Assembly: GCA_023159155.1 (NCBI GenBank)
Contig: JAJNNX010000063.1
Coordinates: forward strand, 62,001 to 126,000
Direction: 5' to 3'
Source: Ustulina deusta
Lineage: Eukaryota; Ascomycota; Sordariomycetes; Xylariales; Xylariaceae
Length of the DNA: 64,000 bases
Position numbers and translations under genes: made by a program. Below the pieces are notes generated by a model. It made no database searches. It had not been told where the DNA came from and saw nothing but the letters and a program-made list of their open reading frames with translations. Shown one piece after another: positions 13,280 to 27,138 of the stretch. Positions within the stretch are counted from its first letter, which is position 1. Each line of letters opens with the position of its first letter.

Positions 13280-14378
13280 TAGGAATTAGTACAGGGCAAG
13301 ATAATAGAAGTTCAGAATTCAACAATTTCAGGTCTGTCTGTTTTCGTTAGGAAGACCACCTCCTTACCCATGTCTATTAGGTGTAACTATATATAGATCA
13401 AGGACCCCTTGTCTTACACATAAGCCTTTATTCGAGCCGTGGCATCTTAATTCTTGGCAACTTGTCAACAGTTGGCATATTGACTGTCGACCTTCTTAGT
13501 TATGTTGAATGTCGTCGATAGTCAACAGTCGACGGGCTAATCGAAAGTCAACATTGTTGACTATCAGGTACAAGCCTGCTTTGAGGTGTGGACAATAGAT
13601 CATGTACTCTATTATACGCACACCTACACTAGACTGATGAGGTGCTCTAACGTAAAGCAAGTGAGATTAGTCGTGATAAGTATCTGATGTCTCTCGAACA
13701 CCACGTATCTATCTCATCTTACTTGCATACAGAAGTCGGGGTTTTCGCTACAAAGGGCTCCAGCGGTGTAAGCTAGATAATGAAAAGATGACAGACTCTA
13801 GGACCCATGATGAACCAAATTTTTCAAAAGACCAAATCAAAAGTCTTATGCATGAACGACAATTCTCTTTTCAAAGAACTATAATGTGATTTGTACCTAT
13901 CTAATACCAAGGAGTTCTTGTCAAGCCTTCCTTCGCGCAGGATCAAAGCAAGCTATTCACGCCGTGAGGTGACGCCGTAACGGAGGAGGATTCCGGCAGC
14001 CTTAGCTGCACGAACCATGACGAGACACCAACAACCAATGAAAACATATCGACTTGTCTCCATAAGTCAGACTAAATACTACTAGGTTAGACCTGCATAT
14101 GTTAGATCTTGACCCTGCCTGACCTGCTTGAGGACCCCTAGACCACGTTCCGAACTTGCGACACCCTAAAAGTTCCTTGGAGTCCCCCAAGTTGTACCCA
14201 AGTTCCCACAACACCCCTATGCATATATGGATGATCTGACCCTGAAGTTGTCTCATGCGTGGTCGTAGACGACCCGCATTTCATCGCAACAGGACCGGCA
14301 GTGTACGCTGGATGCGGCGAAACTGACTGTCCGACCCCACTATAATATTGGCAGACACTCGGGAAGATACTGTCCAAG
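13280..14378. other. Non-coding spacer upstream of the bANK gene
   Basis: Normal base composition. No convincing coding region: short minus-strand frames at 14002-14481 overlap each other and the first bANK exon and have no family features. The stretch includes palindromic GTCGAC/GTCAACA words at about 13455-13570. The 3' part must hold the promoter of the gene starting at 14379. Confidence 0.55.
13455..13570. repeat. Cluster of GTCGAC/GTCAAC inverted words
   Basis: ACTGTCGAC, AGTCAACAGTCGAC, GAAAGTCAACA and TGTTGACTATC recur in both orientations within about 115 bp. The same words form a palindrome at 28681-28740 beyond the retroelement array. Possibly remains of the same transposon family; function unknown. 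Confidence 0.4.
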
Positions 14379-15572
14379 ATGAATGAACGACGGCGTGAGC
14401 AGAATCGCAATGCGCAGCGCAGGTTTCGGGGTAAGGTTCCCGACGGACCCCTAATGTTGATGTTCTCCAATGCACCCTCATAGACGGTGCATCTCCAAGA
14501 CCCGGTTGGAGCTCAAATATGAGTCCGTAACGAAACGCAGCTGACCAGGCGTTGCTGCTGTGTGTCTAGAACGAGTCAAGAAATCCACTGATCAGTCGCG
14601 CGTTGTGGCCATGCTGCAAAAGTCTCAGCAATGCGCGAGCTGGCATCATCCATCGTTCGGTACCGAATCCGGAATGCTCCCAACTCCGAGCCTAACGCCT
14701 CCACAGGATCATCCAGTGGGCGGTTCGGATGTGACCCTGTGGCCCATCTACGACACGACTTTACACGGGCCTCGTCTCCTCCTCGACGACACCGGCCCCT
14801 TCGGTACGGGCCAGGCCCAGGAACCACCCAACCCAGGACACAGCAGCGCGGTACCTCTGGACCAGACAATGACATTGTCCGTCACCCCACCAGAATCAGT
14901 CATTGGCCAGCCTAGCAATGCCATCACGCCTGTCGAAGGGCGTAGACAATCATCATCGCACGGTCACAGAAGGGGAACATCGCAAAGGCAGCCTGGTACG
15001 ACGGGCCCGCTTCACATCGCGGCACAGAAAGGCCGTTGTAGTATAGCACGGTCCTTGCTAGAGCACCGGGCAGACCCAAATCTGAAAGATAGCAACGGAC
15101 TTACTCCACTACTCCACGCTACTATACAGGGCCACATAGAGATGATGTGTTTGTGTAAGTACTACGATTTGTCTACGTTTTGCCATTGACGGTTGTGTCC
15201 TCTAAGGGACAAGTCTGTTTTTTTTTTCATCTGTCACACACTGCCCACACCATCGCATCTCATTCTGCTTGCGGCTGACTAGATCCTGAACGAGCAGTGC
15301 TCGAACACGGAGCGCATATTGAATGCGTGGACAATCATGGCCGATCTGCGCTGCATTGGGCCGTCACACAGCAGCGCGAAGACGAGCTGAAGCTTCTCTT
15401 GGAACACTGTGACGGGAACCAGGGACTGATTGACGGATACGACGGAAAGGGGAGGGCTCTCCTGCACCTCGCCATCGACGCAGACTTCGATGCCGGGGTG
15501 CAGATATTATTACAGCATGGCGCGAATGTACACTGCAAAGACTATAATAGTCCGGATATGAATGGCAGGTAG
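14379..15572 (+). CDS. bANK transcription factor (bZIP basic region + ankyrin repeats), TOXE-like
   Basis: Three exons: 14379-14430, 14570-15154 and 15298-15572, giving about 303 aa. Exon 1 begins at an ATG and encodes the basic region ERRREQNRNAQRRFR, matching the fungal bZIP DNA-contact pattern NxxAQxxFR. No leucine-heptad zipper follows. Residues about 155-300 carry four ankyrin repeats (PLHIAAQKG, LTPLLHATIQGH, RSALHWAVTQQ, ALLHLAIDADF). A basic region plus ankyrin repeats without a zipper defines the bANK family, whose founder TOXE activates the HC-toxin genes of Cochliobolus carbonum. Intron 1 (139 bp) starts GTAAGG and ends TCTAG; intron 2 (143 bp) starts GTAAGT and ends GAGCAG, the acceptor that restores the repeat phase MMCLLLEHGAH. 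The protein is shorter than TOXE (about 440 aa). The frames are intact although repeats degraded by RIP lie on both sides. Target genes are inferred; the nearest candidate is the PKS locus to the right. Confidence 0.75.
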
Positions 15573-16000
15573 CCCGCTCTCATGGAGGATCATCAACATA
15601 TAGACCTAGATAGATAATATAGCTAGTTACATAAAGCAATTTAAAACAAATAAAGTAGTAAAATGATTAGTATATAAGTGTTGCATTCAGCTTGTCTATA
15701 TTATAACAAAAAGTAAAAAAACCTTAATATATATATAAATAGTTAGTAATAACAATATTTTTTATAGCTTTAATTTTATATAGTATATAGAACTAGAGGT
15801 CCCTTTGATTTAGGTGCAAGAAAGCCTTCGTTTTTAGGGTCTATGTAGGCCAAATAGCCCTCTGCAGCCCTTGCAGTCCTCCGTAGCCCCTATATGTACT
15901 CAGACCCCGCTATCCGCCCAAGCCCGGCAGCCGCGATAAAGTGCTTCGCAGTATCGCTTCCCCTAGCGGGGTCTTCGTTTTAACATATTCGCTGACCTTG
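15573..16000. other. Spacer between bANK gene and retroelement array
   Basis: AT-rich at first (15600-15790), then normal composition. It contains an 11-bp perfect inverted repeat (15902-15912 / 15964-15974, AGACCCCGCTA / TAGCGGGGTCT). It ends with a unit resembling the minisatellite found at 27396 onward (ACATATTCGCTGACCTTG, 15983-16000), so it is the left side of the pre-insertion site. Confidence 0.55.
15902..15974. repeat. Inverted repeat with 11-bp perfect stem
   Basis: AGACCCCGCTA at 15902-15912 pairs exactly with TAGCGGGGTCT at 15964-15974, leaving a 51-nt loop. No T-tract or gene end makes it a terminator. It could be part of an old transposon end. Confidence 0.5.
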
Positions 16001-16251
16001 TGGATCCCATTGCCATTGGCTTCCATTGAAGTCAATCCATTGAGTTAGTACAATGGTACATGCATAAAAGGGCACCGTGCGTAGCCCTTAGGCACCAGGT
16101 ACCAACCCACCTAATTAAGGGCATAAATACCTCGCACCTCTGTCAGATACCCTAGTTAGTTTCTTTTTACAACCATATTTAATATAGACCTTTAGATTAG
16201 ACCTAGTAATACTAAGTAACTAGTTTTATAAAAAAACTATATTAAAGCACA
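16001..16251 (+). repeat. LTR A (left outer)
   Basis: 251 bp, TGGATCCC...GCACA. The outer about 170 bp are nearly unmutated, whereas from about 16172 inward C residues become T relative to LTR C, a visible RIP boundary inside one repeat. Confidence 0.85.
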
Positions 16252-19200
16252 AATAGTTATTTGTATAGCTTTATAGCATTATTTTTATTCTTATTATATT
16301 TAGCACTTTTTTTATACTTTTTATTATACCGCAAAAACTCTAAAACTATTAAAATAGCTAATAAAATATTAGAAATACTAATAGTTTTAATTAATAAAAT
16401 TATTAGTATTTTATAAAACAATATTATTAAAAACTTTTAAAAATAAATTAATATTTTTATTATTAATATAGCTTATAGTATAACAGAACTAAAAAATAAT
16501 ATTAATAATTTAAAAAAAATAATTATTAATTTTATTAAAAAGCTAAATATATTTATAATAAATAATATAACTAATTAATAAATTTATTTAATACTATTAC
16601 TACTATTACTATAAAAAATATATAAAATAAACAAGCAATATATTAATAAGTTATATATATAATAGCTAATATATATAACTAGTAATAAAAAACTTTAAAA
16701 CAAATTATTAAATTTATACTAATATTAAATATTATTAAAAATATAAACTAAACAAAAATAATATATTTAATATATATTTTTTAAAGTTATATTAATAATT
16801 AATATAAATAGTTTAAATAAGTATAAATTTAAAAATAAAGTTATAATTTTAGCAAATTTATAATTTATTATTATTAATTATATAATCTTTAATAAAATAA
16901 AAAATATATAAAACTAATTAATTTAAATATTTATTTTATATAAATTATAAATAATATATATTAGTACTAAATTAGCTAAAAACTTTTAAATTATAGCCTA
17001 GTTTATTAAATATATTAAAAATATTATTTAAACTAACTATTTAAAAATTATTATATAAATATTAAAAATTTATAATATATTTTATAACTTTTTAATATTA
17101 TTTATAAATTTTTTACTAATATAAAAAAAGTTATATATTAATTATTTATAGCAATTTAAAAAAGCTTATTTTTAGTTTTTAAGTAGCTAATATAAGATTT
17201 AATAAATAAAAAACTTATTTATATATAAGTTTAGTATATATATACTAATAATCTAGCTATATTTTAAAAAATTAGTATAAAATCTAAATAATAATAAAAT
17301 AATTAAAAAAGCAACCCGATTAGTTAAGTTTATATTTAGAATTATAATTAAAAATAAAATATATAGTATACTATAAATAATAATATAATTATAAAACATT
17401 TTAGCGCTGTTTTATAATTATAAAATTAATTTAATAATACTAGCTAAGCTAGGTATTAGTTATATTTAGTTTATTAATTATAGGTTAATAATTCTAAAAG
17501 TATTACTATTAGCTATATTTAACTTTTATAATAATAATTATAAAGTTAACTAAATAACTAAGCTAAATAAGACTAATAAAGCTAAATATATTATTAAAGC
17601 TAAAAAAAACAAATGTTTTAACTGTAGTAAAATAGGTTATTAGGCCAAAAACTGCCAAAAATAACTAAAATAGCTAAAATAAACCTTATAAATATTATAG
17701 CCTTTAAAATTAGGTTAATTTATAATAATTAAAAATATATTATTTTATAATAACTTAGCTAATAAGTTTTAGATTAAATATAAGTTGTTTTAAAAAAAAT
17801 TATTAATTTATAAGTACATATATTTTGCTAGCTCTAACAATTTCAAAAAAAAAAAGATTAAACAAAGCTTTTATAATTAATTTAATAATAAAAAAACTAA
17901 AATTAATCGTAAGTTTTAAAAACTTTTTAATATATAAAATAGCCCTATTTATATAGTTAAAATAAACAAAGGCAAAATAAGATTAATATTAAAAAAAAAT
18001 AAACTATATAATAGATATTAGGACTATTATAACCTATTTTAAGCTTGGGTTATTAATAATAATATAATATTTATAGTCTTTTAGAACTACAAATATATAA
18101 ATTGCTATATATTAGAATTATTAGTAGCTAAACTAAAACTATACCTATTTTAATAGCAAAACATAATATATAGTATTAAAAAAATAGAACTATAAATAAT
18201 ATAAGATTATTATATTATAGCTAAATTTGTTATTAATAATAGTATAACATAAATATAAAAAATTATTAGCAATATTATACTAGATCGGATTTTTTTTAAA
18301 AACTTTACTATAAATAAATATAAGTTTTATAAATAAAAAGGTATTTTTAGCTTAAAAAATAAGCAAAAAACTATATAACTAATATGTTTTATAAAAATAC
18401 TTACTATAAAACTACTAAAAAATACTTAAGCTAGTATAATATTTAAAACAATATATTAAATAAATATTATAAAATAGTATAAAAATACTTTTAATAACCT
18501 ATAAGTAAAAAAATGTTTAAATAACTTTATTTATAAGTTTTTAGGCCTATTTGATCTAGTGCTAAAGAAAACAGAAGTTATTGCCAAAATAAAGCACTAT
18601 ATTAATACTAGAAATATTACACTAATTAAGTTGCTATTTTATTAATATAGTTTTTAATAAAAAAATATAATTAAAAATTTTATTAATATATATTTTAAAG
18701 TTTATATTTAAAAGGGCTACGGACTATAGGGTGCTCTAGTATTACTAATACTAAAAAAAGCGCCTAGTAATATAATTATAAATAAAATTATTAATAAATA
18801 TTCTAAAAATATAATTTAGTAATTTTGTTATAACTATTATAAATTTAATAAAGTAACTAAAAAAAGAGCTTATTTATTATTTAATATTTAGGACCAGATT
18901 TAAAAGGTAGCAAAATATTTATAGTATATTTTTATCGACCTAAAAAATAAATTCTAGCAAATCTAAATAAATAAAGCTAATAAAAAAAAAATAATATTTA
19001 TTATATTATTTAGTATATATAAATAGTTTGTAATACTGTTTGGACTTTATAACATATTTGCTACTTTTTAAGCTTTAATTTAAGAAATTATTAAACTTTT
19101 TAAAAATTAGTTAACTAGCTTATTAAATAATATTATTATATAGGCTAAAATTTATAAAAAATTATTTAAGCAATATAAATTATTATTTATATGTTTTATA

Positions 19201-21459
19201 AAATATAGCATAATTATTAATATATTAAAGTTATTATTGTTTATACTTAGAAGTACTTTTTTAAGCTTTAATATTTTTTATAAAAATATTAAAACTAATC
19301 TAGTAAAAATTGCTGCTATAAAAGATTGTTTAAAACTAGTAATAATAACTAAAATATATATTTTTACTAATATAGCAAGATATTTTAAATATTTAATTAG
19401 TAATTATTTATTTATTATAGAACTATTTATTAAAGCTTTTATTAGGGCGTCTAAAAATATACTTATTAAACTAGATTATATAGCAAAAAAGGCATAAATA
19501 TATATTTATAACTTTATTACTATAATACTAATTGTATAGCTGTTTAATTAGTGCTTATTTTTTATTATAAATATAAACTTTAATTAATTTTATATAAAAA
19601 TATATTTAATATAGCTATATATATATAGTAATAAGTTGGTACTTTATTTTATAGCTTATTTTTTAAAAAAGCTATAAGCAACTTAGTTATAATATTCTAT
19701 TTAAAAGCATAAATTATTAGCTATTATATTAGCTTTTTAGTACTAAAAATACTAGGTTAAAAATAAAAAAATAACTATTTGTATAAATTATAAGTTATTA
19801 TTAATTTTTTGTACTAAAATAAAATAGTTAGTATATATTATATGTTTTTTTAATACTATTAAATATTATATTATATATATTATATATTATATAAATAAAT
19901 TAAACGTTTTAGCTAATTAGCTATTAAAACTACTAGAAAAAATTTATTTAAGCTTTAAATAGCTTAAATATTAAAAAAGTTATATAGCTAGTTTAGCTAT
20001 AATTAATAATAAAGTTTTATTTATATTATAATTATAATAGCTAAACCATATAGATTTTTAAGCAATATTAGAATTTTTATATTTTAATGCTAATTTGCTA
20101 CCTAATATATTACTAGAATAAGTAAAACAGTACTTTTTTATTTAATAAAACAAACTATATAAAATAGCAATATATTTAAGGGCTTTAAGTAATCCGCTAC
20201 ATATAGTTAGAACCGCCTTATATACTAAAAATTTTTTTAAAATATTAAAAATAAAAAATTTATTGTTTTAAATAAAAAATATATATATTAACTATAGCTA
20301 TATTACTATTAAAATAATATTAAAAAAAATAAATAAACATTTTTAATATTTTAAAATAATTTTAATTAGTTAATAAATTATTATTAAATATTTATAATAT
20401 TAACTAATAAAAGCACTTAGTAATAAGTTGCTTAATTTATAACTTATTATATTTTTTGTTTTATTGATTTATTAAGCTATAAATTATATTTTTATAACTA
20501 ATTTTAAAATATTAGTTTGTATTAAATATACTATTAGATAGGTTAAAGCAGAACTAGTATTTAATATTTTGTTTAAAGCAATTTAACTTTTGCTAACCTA
20601 TATTAAAGAGATTTTTAGCTACCTAAAAGAGTAGATTAGCAATAATACTAGTATATTTATAAGTAACAAAACTATTATTTAGTATAAATCTAATAGATTA
20701 ATTATAAAACTAATTATATTAAAGCAGCTATAAATAAATAGCAAAGTTAAAAAAGCTAACAATAATATTAAGTATATTATATTATAAAAAACTTTAGTTT
20801 AATAATATTTTAACTTTTAGATTTTGCTAAAGTTAGTAGTATATATTTATAACTATATATTTAAGCTATCTAAATATAGTAGCTATTTTTTAATATTTAA
20901 AACTTAATTATTACAATAATAGTTAATAATTAATATAGCTAACTATATTTAAAACTTAACTAAAAAAAAAAATACCAAATATTAAAAAGAATTAATAATA
21001 TGCTATAAAACACTAACTATAAAAAACTATTTTAATAATCTAAAAGCTTTAAAGGATTAAATATAGGTATATTTATAAAAAAAAAAAAAATTTATCTAGA
21101 CCTATACTATAGAAAATTAGGTATTATAGGTTTAGTAATACATAAATAAATTAAAACTATATTATAATAGACCTTAAGTTAGTGCTAGTTATTATTATAG
21201 CAATATATATTAATTTTAAAGTTTTAATAATATTTAGTTTATTAATAAATATAACAAAAATAATTTATATCTAGTTTATAGTAAGAATAACTATTTAATA
21301 AAAAGTTTATAATATATTAGTAAAACTATATTAAAGAAAGACTATTAATAGTTAAAAAATATATTATAATAAAAAAGTTTGTAATAATTTTATTTATAGC
21401 TATATTAAGCAATAAGTTATAGGATAACTAAAATAGTTATTTAATAAAAAAAATAATTA
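16252..21459 (+). pseudogene. Degraded gypsy gag-pol, internal copy 1
   Basis: About 5.2 kb. The Gag zinc knuckle is at 17614-17655 and reads C-x2-C with the H changed to Y and the W codon changed to a stop, both simple RIP transitions of CAT and TGG. An RT block with FGL (19039-19047) followed by Y-N-I-F-A-T-F matches the Ty3/gypsy conserved FGLxNAPATF segment, and 19237-19497 is an accidentally open piece of the following region. RNase H and integrase should follow, in gypsy order, but are too decayed to delimit. Stops in every frame. Homologous to 21711-27138. Confidence 0.75.
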
Positions 21460-21710
21460 TAGATCCTATTATTATTAGTTTTTATTAAAATTAATTTATT
21501 AAGTTAGTATAATAGTATATATATAAAAAAGCACTATGTGTAGCCCTTAGGTACCAGGTACCAACCCACCTAATTAAAGGCATAAATACTTTGCATCTCT
21601 GTTAGATACTCTAGTTAGTTTCTTTTTATAACTATACTTAATATAGACCTTTAGATTAGACCTAGTAATATTAAGTGACTAGTTCTATAAAAAGATTATA
21701 TTAAAGCATA
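21460..21710 (+). repeat. LTR B (shared central LTR)
   Basis: 251 bp, homologous end to end with LTRs A and C. It is preceded by an A-rich tract (about 21443-21457) that could be the polypurine tract of copy 1 and followed by the same post-LTR sequence as after LTR A. It serves as 3' LTR of copy 1 and 5' LTR of copy 2. Mutated along its whole length. Confidence 0.85.
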
Positions 21711-24700
21711 AATAGCTATTTGTGCAGTTTTATAGCATTATTTTTATTTTTATTATATTTAGTACTTTTTTTGTACTTTCTACTGTACTACAAAAACTCT
21801 AAAACTATTAAAATAGCTAATAAAATACTAGAAGTATTAATAGTTCTAATTAATAAGATTATTAGTGTTTTATAAAGCAATATTATTAAAAACTTTTAAA
21901 AATAGATTAACGCTTTTGCTATTAATATAGCTTACGGTATAGCGGAGCTAAAAAATAATATTAATAATTTAAAAGAAATAATTGCTAACTTTATTAAAAG
22001 GCTAGATATGTTTATAGTAGGTAATATAACTAGTTAATAAATTTATTTAATACTATTACTATTACTATTATAAAAAATATATAAAATAAATAAGCAATAT
22101 ATTAATAAGTTATATATATAGCAGCTAATATATATAACTAGTAATAAAAAACTCTAAAACAAATTATTAAACTTATATTAATATTAAGCATTATTAAAAG
22201 TATAAATTAAACAAAAATAGCATATTTAGTATATATTCTCTAAAGTTATATTAATAATTAATATAAGTAGCTTAAACAAATATAAACTTAAAAATAAGGT
22301 TATAATTTTAGTAAATTTATAACTTATTATTGCTAATTATATAATTTTTAATAAAATAAAAAATATATAAAATTGATTAATTTAAGCATTTGTTTTATAT
22401 AAATTATAAGTAATATTGGAATAACTAGCATTGGTTACAACCACATCGTGCACCCGCGCATCGCGCGGGTGAACGGATGTCTTCGTACGGAGACTATCGG
22501 CTGTGGGGACCTCATTTCCCCTTATTGTTTCAGCTCGTACGCTAGCAGAATTCTCTCCTTAAAAGGAATTCTGTTTTGTACAAAGCATTCTTTTTTTTCT
22601 CTCTTTCGGTACAGGATTTAGATATAGTACAATATAGTACATTCTGTTAACGCGCGTTTATTTGCTTTTACGTACAATATCGTACACAGCCCATTCAACA
22701 AGTAATATATATTAGTACTAAATTAGCCGGAGACTTTTAAGCTATAGTTTAGTTTATTAGGCGTACTAAGAATGGTATTTGGGCTAATTGCTTAAAAGCT
22801 ATTATATAAGTATTAAAAACTTATAATATATTTTATAGCCCTTTAGTACTATTTATAAGTTTTTTACTAATATAAGAAAAGTTATATATTAATTATTTAT
22901 AGCAATTTAAAAAAACTTATTATTAGTTTTTGGGTAGCTAACGTAAAACTTAATAAATAAAAAATTTATTTATATATAAGTTTAGTATATATATGCTAAT
23001 AATCTAGCTATATTTTAAAAAATTAATATAAGATCTAAATAATAGCAAAGTAATTAAAAAAATAACCTAATTAGCTAAGTTTATATTTAGAACTATAATT
23101 AAAAATAAAATATATAGCATATTACAAGTAATAATATAGTTATAAACATTTTAGCGCTATTTTATAACTATAGGATTAATTTAGTAATATTAGCCAAGCT
23201 AGGTATTAGCTATATTTAGCCTATTAATTATAGGTTAATAATTCTAAAAGTACTACTATTAGTTATATTTAATTTTTGTAATAATAATTATAAAGTTAGC
23301 CAAGTAACCAAGCTAGATAAAACTAATAAAGCTAGGTATATTACTAAAGCTAAAAAAAACAAGTGTTTTAACTGCGGTAAAATAGGTTATTGGGCCAAAA
23401 ACTGCCAAAAATAACTAAAATAGCTAAAATAAACCTTATAAATATTATAGCCCTTAAGATTAGGTTAATTTATAATAATTAAAAATATATTATTTTATAA
23501 TAATTTAACCGATAAGTTTTGGATTAAATATAAGTTGTTCTAAAAAAAATTACTAATTTATAAGTATATATACTTTGCTAGCTCTAATAATTTAAAAAAA
23601 AAAAAATTAAATAAAGCTTTTATAATTAATTTAATAATAAAAAAGCTAAAATTAATCGTAAACTTTAAGACCTTTTTAATATATAAAATAGCTTTATTTA
23701 TATAGTTAAAATAAACAAAAGCAAAACAAAACTAATATTAAAAAAAAGTAAACTATATAATAGATATTAGGATTATTATAACCTATTTTAGGCTTAGGTT
23801 GCTAATAGCAATATAATATTTATGGTTTTTTAAGATTATAAATATATAAGTTATTATATATTAAAGTTATTAATAGCTAAACTAAAGCTATATTTATTTT
23901 AATAATAAAACATAATATATAGTATTAAAAGAATAAAACTATAAATAATGCAGGATTATTATATTATAGCTAAATTTATTACTAATAATGGTATAATATA
24001 GATATAGAAAATTGTTAGCGGTATTATACTAAACCAGACTTTCTTTAGGGACCTTACTATAAATAAATATAAGTTTTATAAATAAAAAGGTATTTTTAGC
24101 CTATAAAATAAGCAAAAAACTATATAACTAATATATTTTATAAAAATACTTATTATAAAACTATTAAAAAATATTTAAGCTAGTATAATATTTAAAATAA
24201 TATATTAAATAAGTATTATAAAATAGTATAAAAATATTTTTAATAACTTATGGGTAAAAAAATATTTAAATAATTTTATTTATAAGTTTTTAGGCTTATT
24301 TGATTTAGTACTAAAAAAAAAAAGAAATTATTACTAAAACAAAGCACTATATTAATACTAGAAATACTGCACTAATTAGGTTATTACTTTATTAATATAT
24401 ATTTTAAAATCTATATTTAAAAGGGCTATAGACTATGGAGTGCTTTAGCGTTATTAATACTAAAAAAAACGCCTAGTAATATAATTATAAATAAAACTAT
24501 TAATAAATACTTTAAAAATATAATCTAGCAATTCTGTTATAACTATTATAAACTTAATAAAATAACTAAAAAAAGAGCTTATTTGCTATTTAATACTTAA
24601 AACTAGATTTAAAAAGTAGTAAGATATTTATAATATATTTTTATTATTTTAAAAAATAAATTCTAGTAGATCTAAATAAATAAAGCTAATAAAAAAATAA

Positions 24701-27138
24701 TGTTTGTTATATTATTTAATATATATAAATAGCTTATAATACTATTTAGACTTTATAATATATTTGCTACTTTTTAAACTTTAATTTAAAAAATTATTAA
24801 ATTTTTTAAAAATTAGATAGCTAGCTTATTAAATAATATTATTATATAAATTAAAACTTATAAAAAATTATTTAAGCAATATAAATTATTATTTATATGT
24901 TTTATAAAATATAGCATAATTATTAATATATTAAAGTTATTATTATTTATATCTAGAAGTATTTTTTTAAGCTTTAATATTTCTTATAAAAGTATTAGAG
25001 CTAATTTAGCAAAAGTTGCTACTATAAAAGATTATTTAAAACTAGTAATAATAACCAAAATATATATTTTTACTAATATAATAAAATATTTTAAATATTT
25101 AATTAATAATTATTTATTTGTTATAGAACTATTTATTAAAGCTTTTATTAAAATATTTAAAAATATATTTATTAAGCTAGATTATATAATAAAAAAGGCA
25201 TAAATATATATTTATAATTTTATTATTATAATACTAATTATATAGCTATTTAACTAATGCTTACTTTTTATTATAAATATAAACTTTAATTAATTTTATA
25301 TAGGAGTATATTTAATATAGCTATATATATATAGTAATAAATCGGTATTTTACCCTGTAGTTTATTTTTTAAAAAAGCTATAAGTAATTTAGTTATAATA
25401 TTTTGTTTAAAAGTATAAATTATTAGCTATTATATTAGCTTTTTAGTACTAAAAATACTAAATTAAAAATAAAAAAATAACTATTTATATAAATTATAAG
25501 TTATTATTAATTTTTTATACTAAAATAAAATAGCTAATATATATTATATATTTTTTTAATACTATTAAATATTATATTATATATATTATATATTATATAA
25601 ATAAATTAAACATTTTAGCTAATTAGCTATTAAAGTTACTAAAAAAAATTTATTTAAGTTTTAAATAATTTAAATATTAAAAAAGTTATATAGCTAGTTT
25701 AGCTATAATTAGTAATAAAGTTTTATTTATATTATAGTTATAATAGTTAAACTATATAAATTTTTAAGCAATATTAAAATTTTTATATTTTAATACTAAT
25801 TTGCTACCTAATATATTACTAGAATAAATAGAATAATATTTTTTTATTTAATAAAACAAACTATATAAAATAGCAATATATTTAAGGGCTTTAAATAATT
25901 TGCTATATATAGCTAGAACTACTTTATATACTAAGAATTTTTTTAAAATATTAAAAATAAAAGATTTATTGCTTTAAATAAAAAATATATATATTAATTA
26001 TAACTATATTACTATTAAAGTAATATTAAAAAAAATAAACAAATATTTTTAATATTTTAAAATAATTTTAATTAGTTAATAAATTATTATTAAATATTTA
26101 TAATATTAACTAATAAAAGTATTTAGTAATAAATTGTTTAATTTATAACTTATTATATTTTTTATTTTATTAATTTGTTAAGTTATAAATTATATTTTTA
26201 TAGCTAATTTTAAAATATTAGTTTATATTAAATATATTATTAAATAAATTAAAGCAAAACTAATATTTAATATTTTATTTAAAGCAATTTGATTTTTGCT
26301 AACTTATATTAAAAAGATTTTTAGCTATTTAAAAAAATAAATTAGCAATAATATTAATATGTTTATAAATAATAAAGCTATTACTTAGTATAAATTTAAT
26401 AGATTAATTATAAAATTAATTATACTAAAGTAGCTATAAGCAAATAATAAAATTAAAAAAGCTAATAGTAATATTAAATATATTATATTATAAAAAGTTT
26501 TAGTTTAATAATATTTTAACTTTTAAACTTTGCTAAAGTTAATAGTATATATTTATAACTATATATTTAAACTATTTAAATATAGCAGCTATTTTTTAAT
26601 ATTTAAAATTTAACTATTATAATAATAATTAATAATTAATATAGCTGATTATATTTAAAACCTAACTAAAAAAAAAAATACCAAATATTAAAAAAAGTTA
26701 ATAATATGTTATAAAGTACTAATTATAAAAAATTATTTTAATAATTTAAAAGCTTTAAAAAACTAAATATAAATATATTTATAAAAAAAAAAAGAACTTA
26801 TTTAAACTTATATTATAAAAAATTAAATATTATAGGTTTAATAATATATAAATAAGTTAGAACTATACTATAATAGACCTTAAGCTATTATTAGTTATTA
26901 TTATAGTAATATATATTAATTTTAAAGTTTTAGTAATATTTAGCTTATTAATAAATATAATAAAAATAGCTATTTAATAAAAAGTTTATAATATATTAGC
27001 AAAACTATATTAAAAAAAAACTATTAGTAGTTAAAAAATATATTATAATAAAAAAGTTTGTAATAATTTTATTTATAGCTATATTAAGCAATAAATTATA
27101 AAATAACTAGAATAGTTATTTAATAAAAAAAATAATTA
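21711..27138 (+). pseudogene. Degraded gypsy gag-pol, internal copy 2
   Basis: Homologous to copy 1 throughout, with small deletions relative to it (for example near 24390 and 26965). It is slightly less mutated in places: the zinc knuckle at 23364-23405 reads CFNCGK-IGYWAKNC, with only the His changed to Tyr. Interrupted by an unmutated 283-bp insertion at 22417-22699. No intact frame. Confidence 0.75.
22417..22699. mobile_element. Short unmutated insertion with 9-bp target duplication
   Basis: 283 bp of normal base composition, absent from the homologous position of internal copy 1, and flanked by AAGTAATAT on both sides (22408-22416 and 22700-22708). It starts TGGAATAACTAGC and ends CCCATTCAAC. 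It has no coding capacity, and the termini are not obvious inverted repeats. Possible identities are a solo LTR or a MITE; a 9-bp duplication is typical of Mutator-like elements, but the missing TIR argues against certainty. Confidence 0.75.

Noticed and set aside
14002..14481. Minus-strand frames upstream of the bANK gene
   Set aside because: They overlap each other and the basic-region exon and show no family features.
19237..19497. 86-residue frame as an independent gene
   Set aside because: It is a stretch of the degraded gypsy pol frame just after the RT FGL block that happens to lack stops.
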